Position numbers and translations under genes: made by a program | The notes under the pieces: model-generated | Seen by the model: only the letters and a program-made list of their open reading frames with translations | Told to the model about the DNA's origin: nothing | Databases searched by the model: none | Part shown: piece after piece, positions 7,873 to 15,811 of the stretch | Layout: each line of letters opens with the position of its first letter | Numbering within the stretch: the stretch's first letter is position 1 | Source: Streptomyces sp. SM1 | Lineage (GTDB): Bacteria; Actinomycetota; Actinomycetes; Streptomycetales; Streptomycetaceae | NCBI RefSeq assembly: GCF_002910825.1 | Contig: NZ_NEUB01000661.1 | Span: 1 to 36,323 of the forward strand | Direction of reading: 5' to 3' | Length of the DNA stretch: 36,323 nucleotides

Positions 7873-9297
7873 GTGCGCCCCTACCGTCTCCGCTCCGGCT
7901 CCCGGGCCGTCGCCGCCGTCCTGCTCGCGGTGTCGTCGGCGGCGTGCGGAAGCGGTGCGGAAACCGGTTCCGACGGGTCCGGCGGGCCGGGCGCGGGTGA
8001 CCCGTACTTCCCGCAGTCCGGCAACGGCGGTTATGACGTCCTGCACTACGCCCTCGGCCTCTCCTACGATCCCCGCGCCCACCGCCTCTCCGGCACCGCG
8101 ACGATCACCGCCCGTGCGACGGGGGACCTCACCGCGTTCAACCTCGACCTCCGGGGTCTCGACGTCGAGGCCGTCACCGTCGGCGGCGTGCGCGCCCGGT
8201 GGAGCCGCGACGGCCAGGAGCTGACCGTCCGGCCGCGTGAGCGGCTCGACCGGGAGGGGCGCTTCCGTGTCGTCGTCCGCTACTCCGGCACCCCGGAGAC
8301 CGTCACCGACCCGGACGGCTCCGAGGAGGGCTGGCTGCGCACCGCCGACGGGGCGCTGGCGCTGGGGCAGCCGGTGGGCTCGATGGCGTGGTTCCCGGGC
8401 AATCACCACCCGTCCGACAAGGCGACGTACAGCATCGCGGTGACCGTGCCGGAGGGGCTGCGTGCGGTGTCCAACGGGGAGCCGGACGGTGAGGAGACGA
8501 AGGGGGGCCGTACGACGTACCGGTGGCGGGTCGGTGAGCCGATGGCGAGCTATCTCGCCACCGTCGCCGTCGGCCGGTACGAGACCGGCCGTACGAAGAC
8601 CCCCGGCGGGACGGCCGTGTACACGGCCGTCGACCCGGAACAGGCGGCGGCGAGCCGGGCGGTCCTCGCGCGGATTCCGGAGGTCGTGGCCTGGGCGGAG
8701 CGGACCTTCGGGCCGTATCCCTTCTCCTCCACGGGCGCGATCGTCGACCGTCCGGAGGACGTCGGGTACGCCCTGGAGACGCAGAACCGCCCCGTCTTTC
8801 CCGGCGCTCCCGACATCGGGCTGCTGGTCCACGAGATCGCCCACCAGTGGTACGGCAACTCCGTCACTCCGCGGACCTGGCGGGACATGTGGCTCAACGA
8901 GGGCTTCGCGACGTACGCGCAGTGGCTGTGGCAGGAGGATCACGGCGGCGGCAGCGCGCAGCAGACGTTCGACGCGCTGTACGCGGGCGGGTACTTCCCG
9001 GACGCGGAGAGCAACGAGGCGCTCTGGGCCTTCCCGCCGGCCGATCCGCCGGACGCGGCGCGCATCTCCGCCACCCCCGTGTACTGGCGCGGTGCGATGG
9101 TCCTGCACAAGGTCCGGCAGACGGTCGGCGACGACGCCTTCGCCGCCCTGCTGCGGGGCTGGGCGCAGGAGCACCGCCACGGCAACGCGGATACCGGGGA
9201 GTTCACGGCGTACGTGGAGGAGTCGGCGCCGGACAAGGACTTCGGCGGGATCTGGGAGGAGTGGCTCTACGGCGAGGGGCGGCCGGCGCGGCCGTGA
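7873..9297 (+). CDS. M1-family zinc metallopeptidase, probable lipoprotein
   Basis: A 474-residue exported aminopeptidase-like enzyme. A basic N-terminus (RPYRLRSGSR) and hydrophobic core (AVAAVLLAVSSAAC) end at Cys25, a probable lipidation site although the lipobox is imperfect. The zinc site is HEIAHQWYG (H320, E321, H324) and E343 in NEGFATYAQW, giving the M1 spacing HExxH-18-E. The upstream segment YALETQNRPVF takes the place of the GAMEN exopeptidase motif, so N-terminal specificity may differ from PepN. The protein ends soon after the catalytic domain, as in short actinobacterial secreted M1 enzymes. The GTG start at 7873 follows GGATCCGGGA. Confidence 0.9.
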   Translation: MRPYRLRSGSRAVAAVLLAVSSAACGSGAETGSDGSGGPGAGDPYFPQSGNGGYDVLHYALGLSYDPRAHRLSGTATITARATGDLTAFNLDLRGLDVEAVTVGGVRARWSRDGQELTVRPRERLDREGRFRVVVRYSGTPETVTDPDGSEEGWLRTADGALALGQPVGSMAWFPGNHHPSDKATYSIAVTVPEGLRAVSNGEPDGEETKGGRTTYRWRVGEPMASYLATVAVGRYETGRTKTPGGTAVYTAVDPEQAAASRAVLARIPEVVAWAERTFGPYPFSSTGAIVDRPEDVGYALETQNRPVFPGAPDIGLLVHEIAHQWYGNSVTPRTWRDMWLNEGFATYAQWLWQEDHGGGSAQQTFDALYAGGYFPDAESNEALWAFPPADPPDAARISATPVYWRGAMVLHKVRQTVGDDAFAALLRGWAQEHRHGNADTGEFTAYVEESAPDKDFGGIWEEWLYGEGRPARP

Positions 9298-9817
9298 GCC
9301 ACGCCCGCGGCCGTGCCGCCCGGTGCCGCCTCGCGTGGGACCAGGTCACCGCGGTCATCAGGGCCGGGACGGCGAACAGCGGGGCGAAGGCGGCGGCCCG
9401 GACGGCCTGTGCGGTGCCGTCGGCCAGGTAGGTCCGGCTCTCGGCGGTGAAGGCGACCACGAGCTGCCACAGGGCCACCACGATCAGCGCGCCCGAGGCG
9501 GTCCAGGACAGCGCGGTGAGGGCCCGGGGACGCAGGGGACGCCACCGGTCGGTGACGAGCAGCAGGGGGAAGAGGGCGGCCGGTTCGGTGAGGACGGAGA
9601 GGCCGACGACGTAGGCGATGCCCCAGCCGGGGATGTCGAAGACATCGCGCAGCACCCGGTCGGTGTAGCCCACGTGGACGCCGGACGCCAGGGCGATGCG
9701 CCACAGGCCGGACGGGAGCGCGCAGAGCGCGATGGCGTGGGCGGTGCGACGGGCCCAGGCCGGAGCGGGACGCGGTGCGGGGAGGTGCGGAGCGGTCGCC
9801 GTGGTCATGCGGTTCAT
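9203..9817 (-). CDS. Multi-spanning membrane protein of unknown function
   Basis: A 204-residue protein with about four hydrophobic segments: around HAIALCALPSGLWRIALA, IAYVVGLSVLTEPAALFPLLL, ALTALSWTASGALIVVALWQL and AAFAPLFAVPALMTAVTW. The tail is basic and Pro/Arg-rich and overlaps the 3' end of the M1 peptidase on the other strand by 95 bp. That overlap and the low-complexity tail suggest the reading frame may have lost its original stop. Start at 9817 or the next ATG at 9808; neither has a clear ribosome site. No family name is recognised. Confidence 0.65.
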   Translation of the reverse strand: MNRMTTATAPHLPAPRPAPAWARRTAHAIALCALPSGLWRIALASGVHVGYTDRVLRDVFDIPGWGIAYVVGLSVLTEPAALFPLLLVTDRWRPLRPRALTALSWTASGALIVVALWQLVVAFTAESRTYLADGTAQAVRAAAFAPLFAVPALMTAVTWSHARRHRAARPRAWLTAAPAAPRRRATPPRSRRSPCPAPTPPRTP

Positions 9818-9951
9818 GCCGGCTGCGGACCGGGCGGCCGGTCTTCATGCGCTGGGCTGGTCCGTCTCCGCCGTGGGAGGGAGGGGCGCACCGGCCGGAG
9901 GGATGACCCGGTGAGGGCCGCAAGGGCCCCGGTACCCGCTCCGCCGCGCGC

Positions 9952-9990
9952 CGGAGTCCCGGCACGGCCGGTGGCCGTGCCGGGACTCCG
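9952..9990. terminator. terD terminator
   Basis: Perfect 18-bp inverted repeat, arms 9952-9969 and 9973-9990, with a 3-base loop, 19 bases past the terD stop. Confidence 0.85.
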
Positions 9991-10008
9991 TCACGGAGGC
10001 GGTGTCCG

Positions 10009-10584
10009 TCAGACGCTGACGCCGAAGTCCTGGGCGATGCCCACGAGACCCGAGGCGTAGCCCTGGCCGACCGCGCGGAACTTCCACTCCGCGCCGTTGC
10101 GGTACAACTCGCCGAAGACCATGGCGGTCTCGGTGGCCGCGTCCTCCGACAGGTCGTAGCGGGCGATCTCGGCGCCGCCGGCCTGGTTGAGGATGCGGAT
10201 GTACGCGTTGCGCACCTGGCCGAAGTTCTGCGAGCGGTTCTCGGCGTCGTAGATCGACACCGGGAAGACGATCTTGTCTACGTCGGCCGGGAGCCCGGCC
10301 AGGTTGACGTTGATCGCCTCGTCGTCGCCCTCGCCCTCGCCCGTGCGGTTGTCACCGGTGTGGACGATGGTGCTGTCCGGGGTCTGCTTGTTGTTGAAGA
10401 ACACGAAGTGGCCGTCCGAGTAGACCCTGCCCTGCGTGTTGACCGCGATCGCCGAGGCGTCGAGGTCGAAGTCCGTGCCGGTGGTGGTGCGGACGTCCCA
10501 GCCGAGGCCCACGGTGACGGCGGTCAGGCCCGGAGCCTCCTTGGTGAGCGAGACGTTGCCACCCTTGGACAGGCTTACAGCCAT
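10009..10584 (-). CDS. terD: TerD-family calcium-binding stress protein
   Basis: At 191 residues this has the length and hallmarks of TerD. It opens [20 protein letters not shown], followed by [21 protein letters not shown] with the acidic cluster that binds calcium. It continues [27 protein letters not shown] (second acidic calcium site) and [18 protein letters not shown], and ends [16 protein letters not shown]. TerD proteins belong to tellurite- and stress-resistance systems, and in Streptomyces paralogues influence calcium-dependent development. Here the gene stands alone without terB, terC or terZ neighbours. The start is preceded by AAGGGA and has its own terminator at 9952-9990. Confidence 0.93.
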   Translation of the reverse strand: MAVSLSKGGNVSLTKEAPGLTAVTVGLGWDVRTTTGTDFDLDASAIAVNTQGRVYSDGHFVFFNNKQTPDSTIVHTGDNRTGEGEGDDEAINVNLAGLPADVDKIVFPVSIYDAENRSQNFGQVRNAYIRILNQAGGAEIARYDLSEDAATETAMVFGELYRNGAEWKFRAVGQGYASGLVGIAQDFGVSV

Positions 10585-10744
10585 TGTTGGGAGTCCCTTC
10601 CCTCGTTTGCGTACGCCTAGAAGCTACAGCTACCACCTTGAACGCCGAGAGGGGTACGCGAGGTTCCGGCTCGCTTTACTTTCTTTACCCGGGATGCGGA
10701 TATTCGGGTGACGTGACCCTGTCGGACGCGGGAACCTGTACGGC

Positions 10745-11173
10745 ATGTCCGGTCCGTATGTCATCCGTGGCTCCGTCTCCCTGCCCGAGGCCGAGCTCAT
10801 GTGGCGTTTCTCGCGGTCGTCCGGGCCGGGTGGGCAGCATGTGAACACCAGCGACTCCCAGGTCGAACTGCGCTTCGACCTGGCCGGTACCGGGTCGCTG
10901 CCCGAGGTGTGGAAGCAGCGGGCGCTGGAGCGGCTGGAGGGGCGGCTGACGGGCGGTGTGATCACTGTTCGCGCTTCGGAGCACCGCTCGCAGTGGCGCA
11001 ACCGTGAGACGGCCGCCGTGCGGCTGGCCGCGCTGCTCGCGGAGGCGACCGCGCCGCCGCCGAGGCCGCGCCGGCCGACCCGTATTCCGCGCGGGATCAA
11101 CGAACGGCGGTTGCGGGAGAAGAAGCAGCGGTCCGAGACGAAGCGGGGGCGCTCCGCGCGGGACTGGGGGTGA
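10745..11173 (+). CDS. arfB: Alternative ribosome-rescue peptidyl-tRNA hydrolase ArfB
   Basis: A 142-residue release-factor-like hydrolase (E. coli YaeJ/ArfB is about 140) that frees ribosomes stalled on mRNAs lacking a stop codon. The catalytic GGQ is in SRSSGPGGQHVNTSDSQVEL at about residues 28-30. The basic C-terminal tail (RRLREKKQRSETKRGRSARDWG) matches the part that enters the empty mRNA channel. There is no stop-codon recognition domain, separating it from RF1 and RF2. The ATG is at 10745 with a modest ribosome site (GGGAACC). Downstream lies the repeat-rich gap 11174-11604, whose hairpins may end the transcript. Confidence 0.92.
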   Translation: MSGPYVIRGSVSLPEAELMWRFSRSSGPGGQHVNTSDSQVELRFDLAGTGSLPEVWKQRALERLEGRLTGGVITVRASEHRSQWRNRETAAVRLAALLAEATAPPPRPRRPTRIPRGINERRLREKKQRSETKRGRSARDWG

Positions 11174-11187
11174 CCTCGGGTTCGTTC

Positions 11188-11254
11188 GGGCGTGGCCCTG
11201 GCCCCCGGGCGTGGCCCTGGCCCCCTGGGCGTGGCCCTGGCCCCCTGGGCGTGG
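11188..11254. repeat. Three tandem 19-20 bp repeats
   Basis: The unit CGTGGCCCTGGCCCCC plus a short linker starts at 11191, 11210 and 11230 and fades at 11250. It lies directly downstream of arfB. No reading frame of known type uses it. Confidence 0.85.
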
Positions 11255-11319
11255 CGTCGGCCGCCTGCGGCTCCTGTGGGTCGGTTGGGCCGGAGGCCCG
11301 GGGGTGCCGCGTGAGGAGG

Positions 11320-11587
11320 CCTGCGGGTTCGTCGTGGTTGGTCGCGCAGTTCCCCGCGCCCCTTGGGGGCGCGTTGGCGCGGCGGGGGCGTGATCGGTGA
11401 GGGGGCTGCGCCTCCGTCGGGGGGTCCTGCGGGTTCGTCGTGGTTGGTCGCGCAGTTCCCCGCGCCCCTTGGGGGCGCGTTGGCGCGGCGGGGGCGTGAT
11501 CGGTGAGGGGGCTGCGCCTCCGTCGGGGGGTCCTGCGGGTTGGTCGTGGTTGGTCGCGCAGTTCCCCGCGCCCCTTCGGGGCGCGAT
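11320..11587. repeat. Exact 106-bp tandem duplication with partial third copy and REP-like hairpins
   Basis: Copies start at 11320, 11426 and 11532. The first two appear identical over 106 bases; the third matches for about 50 bases and then diverges. Each carries CGCGCAGTTCCCCGCGCCCC, part of a hairpin CGCGCCCC-TTG-GGGGCGCG (in copy 1, 11355-11373). In copy 3 the loop becomes TTC. The same 20-mer recurs at about 25978 and, inverted, at 30649-30669. Together with 11188-11254 it fills the 431-bp gap between arfB and the acetyltransferase; I see no gene in it. Confidence 0.9.
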
Positions 11588-11604
11588 CGGGGACGAGGGT
11601 GTGT

Positions 11605-12078
11605 TCAGGTCAGGGGGAGTACGCCCACCGTTTCGTCTTCCGCGACCTCGCCGTTCTTGCGGAAGCCCAGGGTCAGGTAGAAGTTCTCGGGGCCGTGGTC
11701 GCCCGGGTGCCAGGTGACGTGGAACTCCTCGGTTCCCCTCCGGCGGAGCTCGTCGGCCACCGACTCGACGGCGAAACGGCCGTAGCCCTTGCCCTGTTCG
11801 TCCGCGGCGATGTTCAGCCGCCACAGGCCGGAGCGGATGACGCTGCCGCCGTCCCCGTGCCAGTCGATGTCGAGGAACGCCATGAGGAAGCCGACCGGGC
11901 GGTCGCCGTCCATGATCAGGCGGGGCCAGGCGTGGTCGGGACGGACGTACGCCTCGGCGAGGGAGTCCGCCACCGGGTCGACGGCGCATTCCTGGTCGGG
12001 GCGGACCCGTATGCCGAGGGCGGCTTTGAGGTTCTCGGGGGTGATCTCTTCGAGGCGTGGAGCCGTGGTCGTCGTCAC
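11605..12078 (-). CDS. GNAT-family acetyltransferase
   Basis: A 157-residue N-acetyltransferase. The acetyl-CoA site is in LWRLNIAADEQGKGYGRFAVESVADEL, with QGKGYG the R/QxxGxG/A loop. Before it, PVGFLMAFLDID is the usual beta-strand pair, and NFYLTLGFRKNGEV is the C-terminal GNAT motif (fYxklGF). The N-terminus LEEITPENLKAALGIRV resembles SpeG/PaiA-like and puromycin-independent small-molecule acetyltransferases, but the substrate cannot be assigned. GTG 12078 was preferred over upstream codons because it opens a family-like N-terminus; the ribosome site is weak. The flavin reductase gene lies 74 bp upstream on the same strand. Confidence 0.85.
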   Translation of the reverse strand: MTTTTAPRLEEITPENLKAALGIRVRPDQECAVDPVADSLAEAYVRPDHAWPRLIMDGDRPVGFLMAFLDIDWHGDGGSVIRSGLWRLNIAADEQGKGYGRFAVESVADELRRRGTEEFHVTWHPGDHGPENFYLTLGFRKNGEVAEDETVGVLPLT

Positions 12079-12152
12079 CCCGGCACCGTAGGCGCGGAAA
12101 TCCCCCGGCGTAAAAGGGATTTGGTGACCGGCGGAGAAAGGCCGCCCGATGT

Positions 12153-12737
12153 TCAGCCCAACTGCCGGTAACGGCCCCGGAAATACGTCAGGGGGCCGCC
12201 TTCCGCGCTCGGTACCCGAGCGGTCAGGACGCGGCCGATCACCAGGGTGTGGTCCCCGGCCGCCACCCGCTGCTCGGTGCGGCACTCCAGGGTCGCCAGC
12301 GCGCCGCCCACCAGTGGGGCCCCGCTGTACTCGCCGCGCCGGTAGGGAATGTCCGCGAACAGCAGGCGGTCACTGACGCGGCCCTTCATCGCGAAGCGGC
12401 CCGCGATGTGCCGCTGGCTCTCGGAGAGCACGGACACCGCCCACATCGGCTGTTCGTCGAGCAGATCGTCCATGCGGGAGCCGTCGCGCAGGCTGACCAG
12501 CACCAGAGGCGGGTCGAGGGAGACCGACAGGAACGCGGTCGCGGTCATGCCGACGTCCTCGCCGGCCGGTGCGCCGGGGTCGTCCGGGTCCAGCGGAGCC
12601 TCCTGCGCGGTCACCAGGACCACGCCGGCGGCCAGACGGGACAGGGCGTCGCGGAACTCGTCGTTGCTCACCCCCTCAGCATGCCGGGAGGGGGACGGAA
12701 CGGTGATCGCGGCCGGGGCGGCGGGAGTGTTCAGCAC
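12153..12737 (-). CDS. Flavin reductase-like FMN-binding protein
   Basis: A 194-residue protein of the flavin reductase-like domain family, which reduces FMN or FAD with NAD(P)H, often for a partner monooxygenase. Family motifs are FRDALSRLAAGVVLVTA at the N-terminus, VGMTATAFLSVSLDPPLVLVSL (flavin-binding region with the T-A-x-S pattern), FAVSVLSE-like WAVSVLSESQRHIAGRFA, and CRTEQRVAAGDHTLVIGRVL. It begins at GTG 12737, with GGAG about 12 bases upstream; an internal GTG at 12671 would start exactly at the conserved domain and is an alternative. No oxygenase partner is adjacent. It diverges from cdgB across 315 bp. Confidence 0.87.
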   Translation of the reverse strand: MLNTPAAPAAITVPSPSRHAEGVSNDEFRDALSRLAAGVVLVTAQEAPLDPDDPGAPAGEDVGMTATAFLSVSLDPPLVLVSLRDGSRMDDLLDEQPMWAVSVLSESQRHIAGRFAMKGRVSDRLLFADIPYRRGEYSGAPLVGGALATLECRTEQRVAAGDHTLVIGRVLTARVPSAEGGPLTYFRGRYRQLG

Positions 12738-12907
12738 ACCGGAACGCTAATCTCCGCTCCACGGGCACCGCATCGGGCCGTGGCCCGAACCGGGACCTAG
12801 GACCAACGCCGGATCCGGGCCCAGTACCTACGCAACCGCCGCAATGAACGCGTTCGGTGAATGCGTGGGGAAACCACGGAAAGGTCACGCAATTGTTCAT
12901 GTTTAGC

Positions 12908-12923
12908 TGTGACTTGAGTCACA
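12908..12923. promoter_or_regulatory. Candidate Crp (cAMP receptor protein) site
   Basis: TGTGA-CTTGAG-TCACA is a 7+7 bp inverted repeat identical to the enterobacterial CRP half-site pair. It also fits the Streptomyces Crp motif GTG-N6-GNCAC as I recall it. It lies 130 bases upstream of the cdgB ATG and is shared with the divergent flavin reductase gene. Confidence 0.65.
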
Positions 12924-12938
12924 AGGAGCGGGAATTGT

Positions 12939-12951
12939 TGACCCTGTGTAC
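12939..12951. promoter_or_regulatory. Candidate BldD box upstream of cdgB
   Basis: TGACCCTGTGTAC matches eight of nine fixed positions of the BldD consensus TnACnC(A/T)GnGTnA and overlaps a TTGACC hexamer. It is 15 bases from the Crp-type palindrome and about 100 bases before the cdgB ATG. BldD control of cdgB is reported for S. coelicolor. Confidence 0.65.
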
Positions 12952-13052
12952 CGAGTGAGCAGCGCGCTGTGATTCAGTGGCGGGGAAGCTGATACGACGA
13001 TACGCCGAAGAGAACCCTTGATTCGCTCCGAGGTCTCGGGGGGAGGGCGAGG

Positions 13053-14759
13053 ATGGAGACCGAGTCGGAACCCTACGTTCGTCTTGCGTCGCTGCGGCAA
13101 CTCCACCAGGCCATGGCCGACATGAACACGGCACGCAGCCTGGCGGACACGTTGCAGACGGTCGCGGACGGCGTCGTGAGCGCCCTCGGGTACGAGCTGG
13201 CGGCCGTCAACCTCGTACGTCCCGACGGTGATCTCGTGGTCGCCGCCCTGTCCGGCAACACCGCCGCCGAGGCACTGATCACCGGCCGGGCCGGATCACG
13301 CGACTCCTGGGACCGCCGCCTCGCCATGGGGGAACGCTGGGGCGACCTGGTCTTCATACCGCACACCGAGGGCTGGGTCCTCGACGACGACGACGTCCCG
13401 CAGTGGTACACCGATGGGCCCGCGCCCCGCTTCGAGGACGAGTGGCACCCCTCCGACCGGCTCTTCGCCCCGATGTACGCGCCCGGCCCGCAGGGCGGCG
13501 GCACCTCCGGCGAACTGGTCGGCGTGCTCTCCGTGGACCGCCCGCGCAACGGCCGGCGGCCCGGCGCCTGGGGCCGCGAGGCCCTCCAGATGTACGCCTT
13601 CCAGGCCGCCATCGCGATCAGCAACGCGCGTCTGCGTGCCAACATGCAGCGCGCCCTGGTCCGCCTCGAACGCGACCAGCAGGCGCTGCGGGCCAGCGAG
13701 GAGAGCTTCCGGCAGGCCTTCGAGTACGCCCCCTCCGGCATGGCCATCGCCGAGATGGGCGGCGACCAGCACGGCCGCATCCTGCGCACCAACGACGCCC
13801 TGTGCCGGCTGCTCGGCCGGCCCGCCTCCGCGATGCGCCGCTACTCCTTCTCCGACCTCGTCCACCCCGATGACATAGGCACCCTGCTGCGCACCTCCGC
13901 CGAGGGCGGCCGCGCCGAGCTGCGCCTGGGCCGCCGGGACGGCACCTTCGTCTGGGTCTCGCTGCGCAACTCGGTCGTCGCCGACGCCGCCGACGGGCCC
14001 CGCTTCCTCCTGACCCACGTCGAGGACATCGAGGAGCGCAAGCGCCGCGAGCTCCAGCTCGCCCACCGCGCCTCCCACGACTCGCTGACCGGACTGCCGA
14101 ACTCCGCCGAGCTGAGGGCGCGGTTGTCCTCGCGGCTGTGCCGGCAGCCGCCGCAGGGCGGGCTGCCTGCCGACGTCGACTCCATGGAGCCCTTCGAGTC
14201 CTTCGAGTCCTTCGAGTCCTTCGACTCCCACGACGCCGCCTACGGCCCGCCCGCCTTCGACCGGGGTCACGACTTCGACTTCCCGCCCGGCGCCGAGGGC
14301 TACGACAACTTCGACCGCCACGTGCACACGATCGCGCCCGCCGCGGAGTTCGACGACGGCACCAAGGGGCTCGCGGTGCTCTTCTGCGACCTCGACGGGT
14401 TCAAGTCGATCAACGACCGGTTCGGGCACAACGCGGGGGACGCGGTGCTCATCGAGGTCGCCCGCCGGCTCGGCAACGGCGTACGGGACGGCGACACCGT
14501 CGCCCGGCTCGGCGGCGACGAGTTCGTGATCCTCGCCGACGGGCTCGGCCGGGCCGACGCGCAGGATCTCGCCGTACGGCTGCGCAACGAGATCATCCAG
14601 CCCATCCGGGCCGAGGGCCGGGCCGTACGGGTCGGCGCCAGCTTCGGCATCGGCTGGGCACATTGCGGGATGACCGCGGACGAAGTGCTGAAGTCGGCTG
14701 ACGAGCGGATGTACGTCGAGAAACGATCTCGTCCCAAACAGCACAGACGGGCGGGATGA
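13053..14759 (+). CDS. cdgB: Diguanylate cyclase CdgB (GAF-PAS-GGDEF)
   Basis: A 568-residue cytoplasmic enzyme that makes cyclic di-GMP from two GTP; in Streptomyces this second messenger controls development through BldD. Domains in order: GAF-like about residues 25-195, a helix about 196-220, PAS/PAC about 220-335 (SFRQAFEYAPSGMAIAE, SDLVHPDD, THVEDIEERKRRE), then GGDEF from SHDSLTGLPN at about 344. The active motif GGDEF is at 487-491, and RDGD at 478-481 forms the RxxD product-inhibition site at canonical spacing. An insertion of about 75 residues, including three FES plus one FDS repeat (381-392), splits the start of the GGDEF domain from DLDGFKSINDRFGH. No EAL domain is present. Length, architecture and neighbours match S. 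coelicolor CdgB (SCO4281). Confidence 0.93.
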   Translation: METESEPYVRLASLRQLHQAMADMNTARSLADTLQTVADGVVSALGYELAAVNLVRPDGDLVVAALSGNTAAEALITGRAGSRDSWDRRLAMGERWGDLVFIPHTEGWVLDDDDVPQWYTDGPAPRFEDEWHPSDRLFAPMYAPGPQGGGTSGELVGVLSVDRPRNGRRPGAWGREALQMYAFQAAIAISNARLRANMQRALVRLERDQQALRASEESFRQAFEYAPSGMAIAEMGGDQHGRILRTNDALCRLLGRPASAMRRYSFSDLVHPDDIGTLLRTSAEGGRAELRLGRRDGTFVWVSLRNSVVADAADGPRFLLTHVEDIEERKRRELQLAHRASHDSLTGLPNSAELRARLSSRLCRQPPQGGLPADVDSMEPFESFESFESFDSHDAAYGPPAFDRGHDFDFPPGAEGYDNFDRHVHTIAPAAEFDDGTKGLAVLFCDLDGFKSINDRFGHNAGDAVLIEVARRLGNGVRDGDTVARLGGDEFVILADGLGRADAQDLAVRLRNEIIQPIRAEGRAVRVGASFGIGWAHCGMTADEVLKSADERMYVEKRSRPKQHRRAG

Positions 14760-14875
14760 AGCGCAGGTCAGTGCGTTGATGCGATCCGGGTCACCCGATC
14801 GGGTCAGGGGAACCGGGTAGGCTCGCCTTCTCCGCACACGTACCACACCCGATCCGCAGCTAGGAGCACCAAGGG

Positions 14876-15811
14876 ATGACGCCCGGCAACAACGGCGCGA
14901 GCACGCCCGAGGACGACGACCCGTTCGGCTACCTCTACGCCGACGGGCAGGCCAACGGGGCCCAGCCGCCGTCCGGCGGCGGCTACGGCTACCCGAACTC
15001 GGTCAACCGGGTGCGGCCGGTCGGAACCCGGCAGTACGGCCAGCAGGGCCCCGCTCCCCAGGCACCGCCGCAGCAGGGCGCCTACGCCCAGCCGAGCGCC
15101 AACTACGCCGCCCCGGAGACACTGCCCGGCGGCGCCACCACGACCTCGTCGCACCAGCCGTCGCACGGCGGCGGTGGCCGGGGCCGCGGTCCCAACACCA
15201 AGGGCCTCCTCATCGGCGCGATCGCGGTCGTCGCCGCGGTCGTCATCGGCATCGGCATCGCCATGATCGGCGGCGACGACGACGAGAAGGGCGGCGACCA
15301 GGCGGGCGCCGGCCCGACCCAGACCCAGGACCAGGGCGAGCCGAGCGCGCCGGCGAGCAAGGACGGGGCGGACGAGGAGAAGGCCGAACTGCCGACCATC
15401 GACGCGAAGGCGCTCCGCTTGGACGGGGGAGCGGTCACGGCCTCCGAGTTCGAGGGCGCGAAGGCGGACGGCGGCGTCTACGTGGCGGGTTTCAACAAGG
15501 TGGGCGCGAAGGTCACCTGGACCGTCGACGGCATGAAGGAAGGCACCTACCGGTTCTACGTGGGCTACGGCATCCCGGGTGAGGACGCCGACGCGACCGT
15601 GTCGGTCAACGGCAAGGCCGCGACCCGTCCGATGAACATGAAGAACTTCGGCGGAACGCCCAAGGGGGACTGGGAAAAGGGCTGGCAGACCACCTGGGCC
15701 AACGTGAACCTCACCGATGGCACCAACACCATCGAGCTCTCCTGCAACGAGGGCAACAAGTGCAACGTGGTCCTCGACCGGTTCTGGATCGCGGAGGAAC
15801 CGAACGCCTAG
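14876..15811 (+). CDS. Membrane-anchored protein with C-terminal carbohydrate-binding-like domain
   Basis: A 311-residue protein. The first about 100 residues are disordered, rich in Gly, Gln, Pro and Tyr (YGYPNSVNRVRPVGTRQYG). One membrane segment follows, GLLIGAIAVVAAVVIGIGIAMI at about 103-124, then an acidic linker. The outer domain (about 175-311) has the look of a CBM35/CBM6-type beta-sandwich: GVYVAGFNKVGAKVTWTVDG, GTYRFYVGYG, DATVSVNGK, TIELSCNEGNKCNVVLDRFWI. Two Cys in the last part may form a disulfide. It probably binds a sugar or cell-wall glycan outside the membrane, with the N-terminal tail in the cytoplasm. Its stop abuts the stop of the next, converging gene without a spacer. 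Confidence 0.75.
   Translation: MTPGNNGASTPEDDDPFGYLYADGQANGAQPPSGGGYGYPNSVNRVRPVGTRQYGQQGPAPQAPPQQGAYAQPSANYAAPETLPGGATTTSSHQPSHGGGGRGRGPNTKGLLIGAIAVVAAVVIGIGIAMIGGDDDEKGGDQAGAGPTQTQDQGEPSAPASKDGADEEKAELPTIDAKALRLDGGAVTASEFEGAKADGGVYVAGFNKVGAKVTWTVDGMKEGTYRFYVGYGIPGEDADATVSVNGKAATRPMNMKNFGGTPKGDWEKGWQTTWANVNLTDGTNTIELSCNEGNKCNVVLDRFWIAEEPNA

Larger units (their letters stand above)
12738..13052. promoter_or_regulatory. Divergent control region of cdgB and flavin reductase
   Basis: This 315-bp gap is less G+C-rich than its surroundings around 12840-12950. It holds a Crp-type palindrome at 12908-12923 and a BldD-type box at 12939-12951, entered separately. The cdgB ribosome site GGGAGGGCGAGG precedes the ATG at 13053. 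No small gene is visible. Confidence 0.7.

Noticed and set aside
11320..11587. Possible CRISPR array
   Set aside because: Unit length of 106 bases, identical throughout including the would-be spacers, and no cas genes.
12908..12923. The Crp-type palindrome read as a BldD box
   Set aside because: Half-site spacing is one base short of the BldD consensus; the better BldD match is at 12939-12951.
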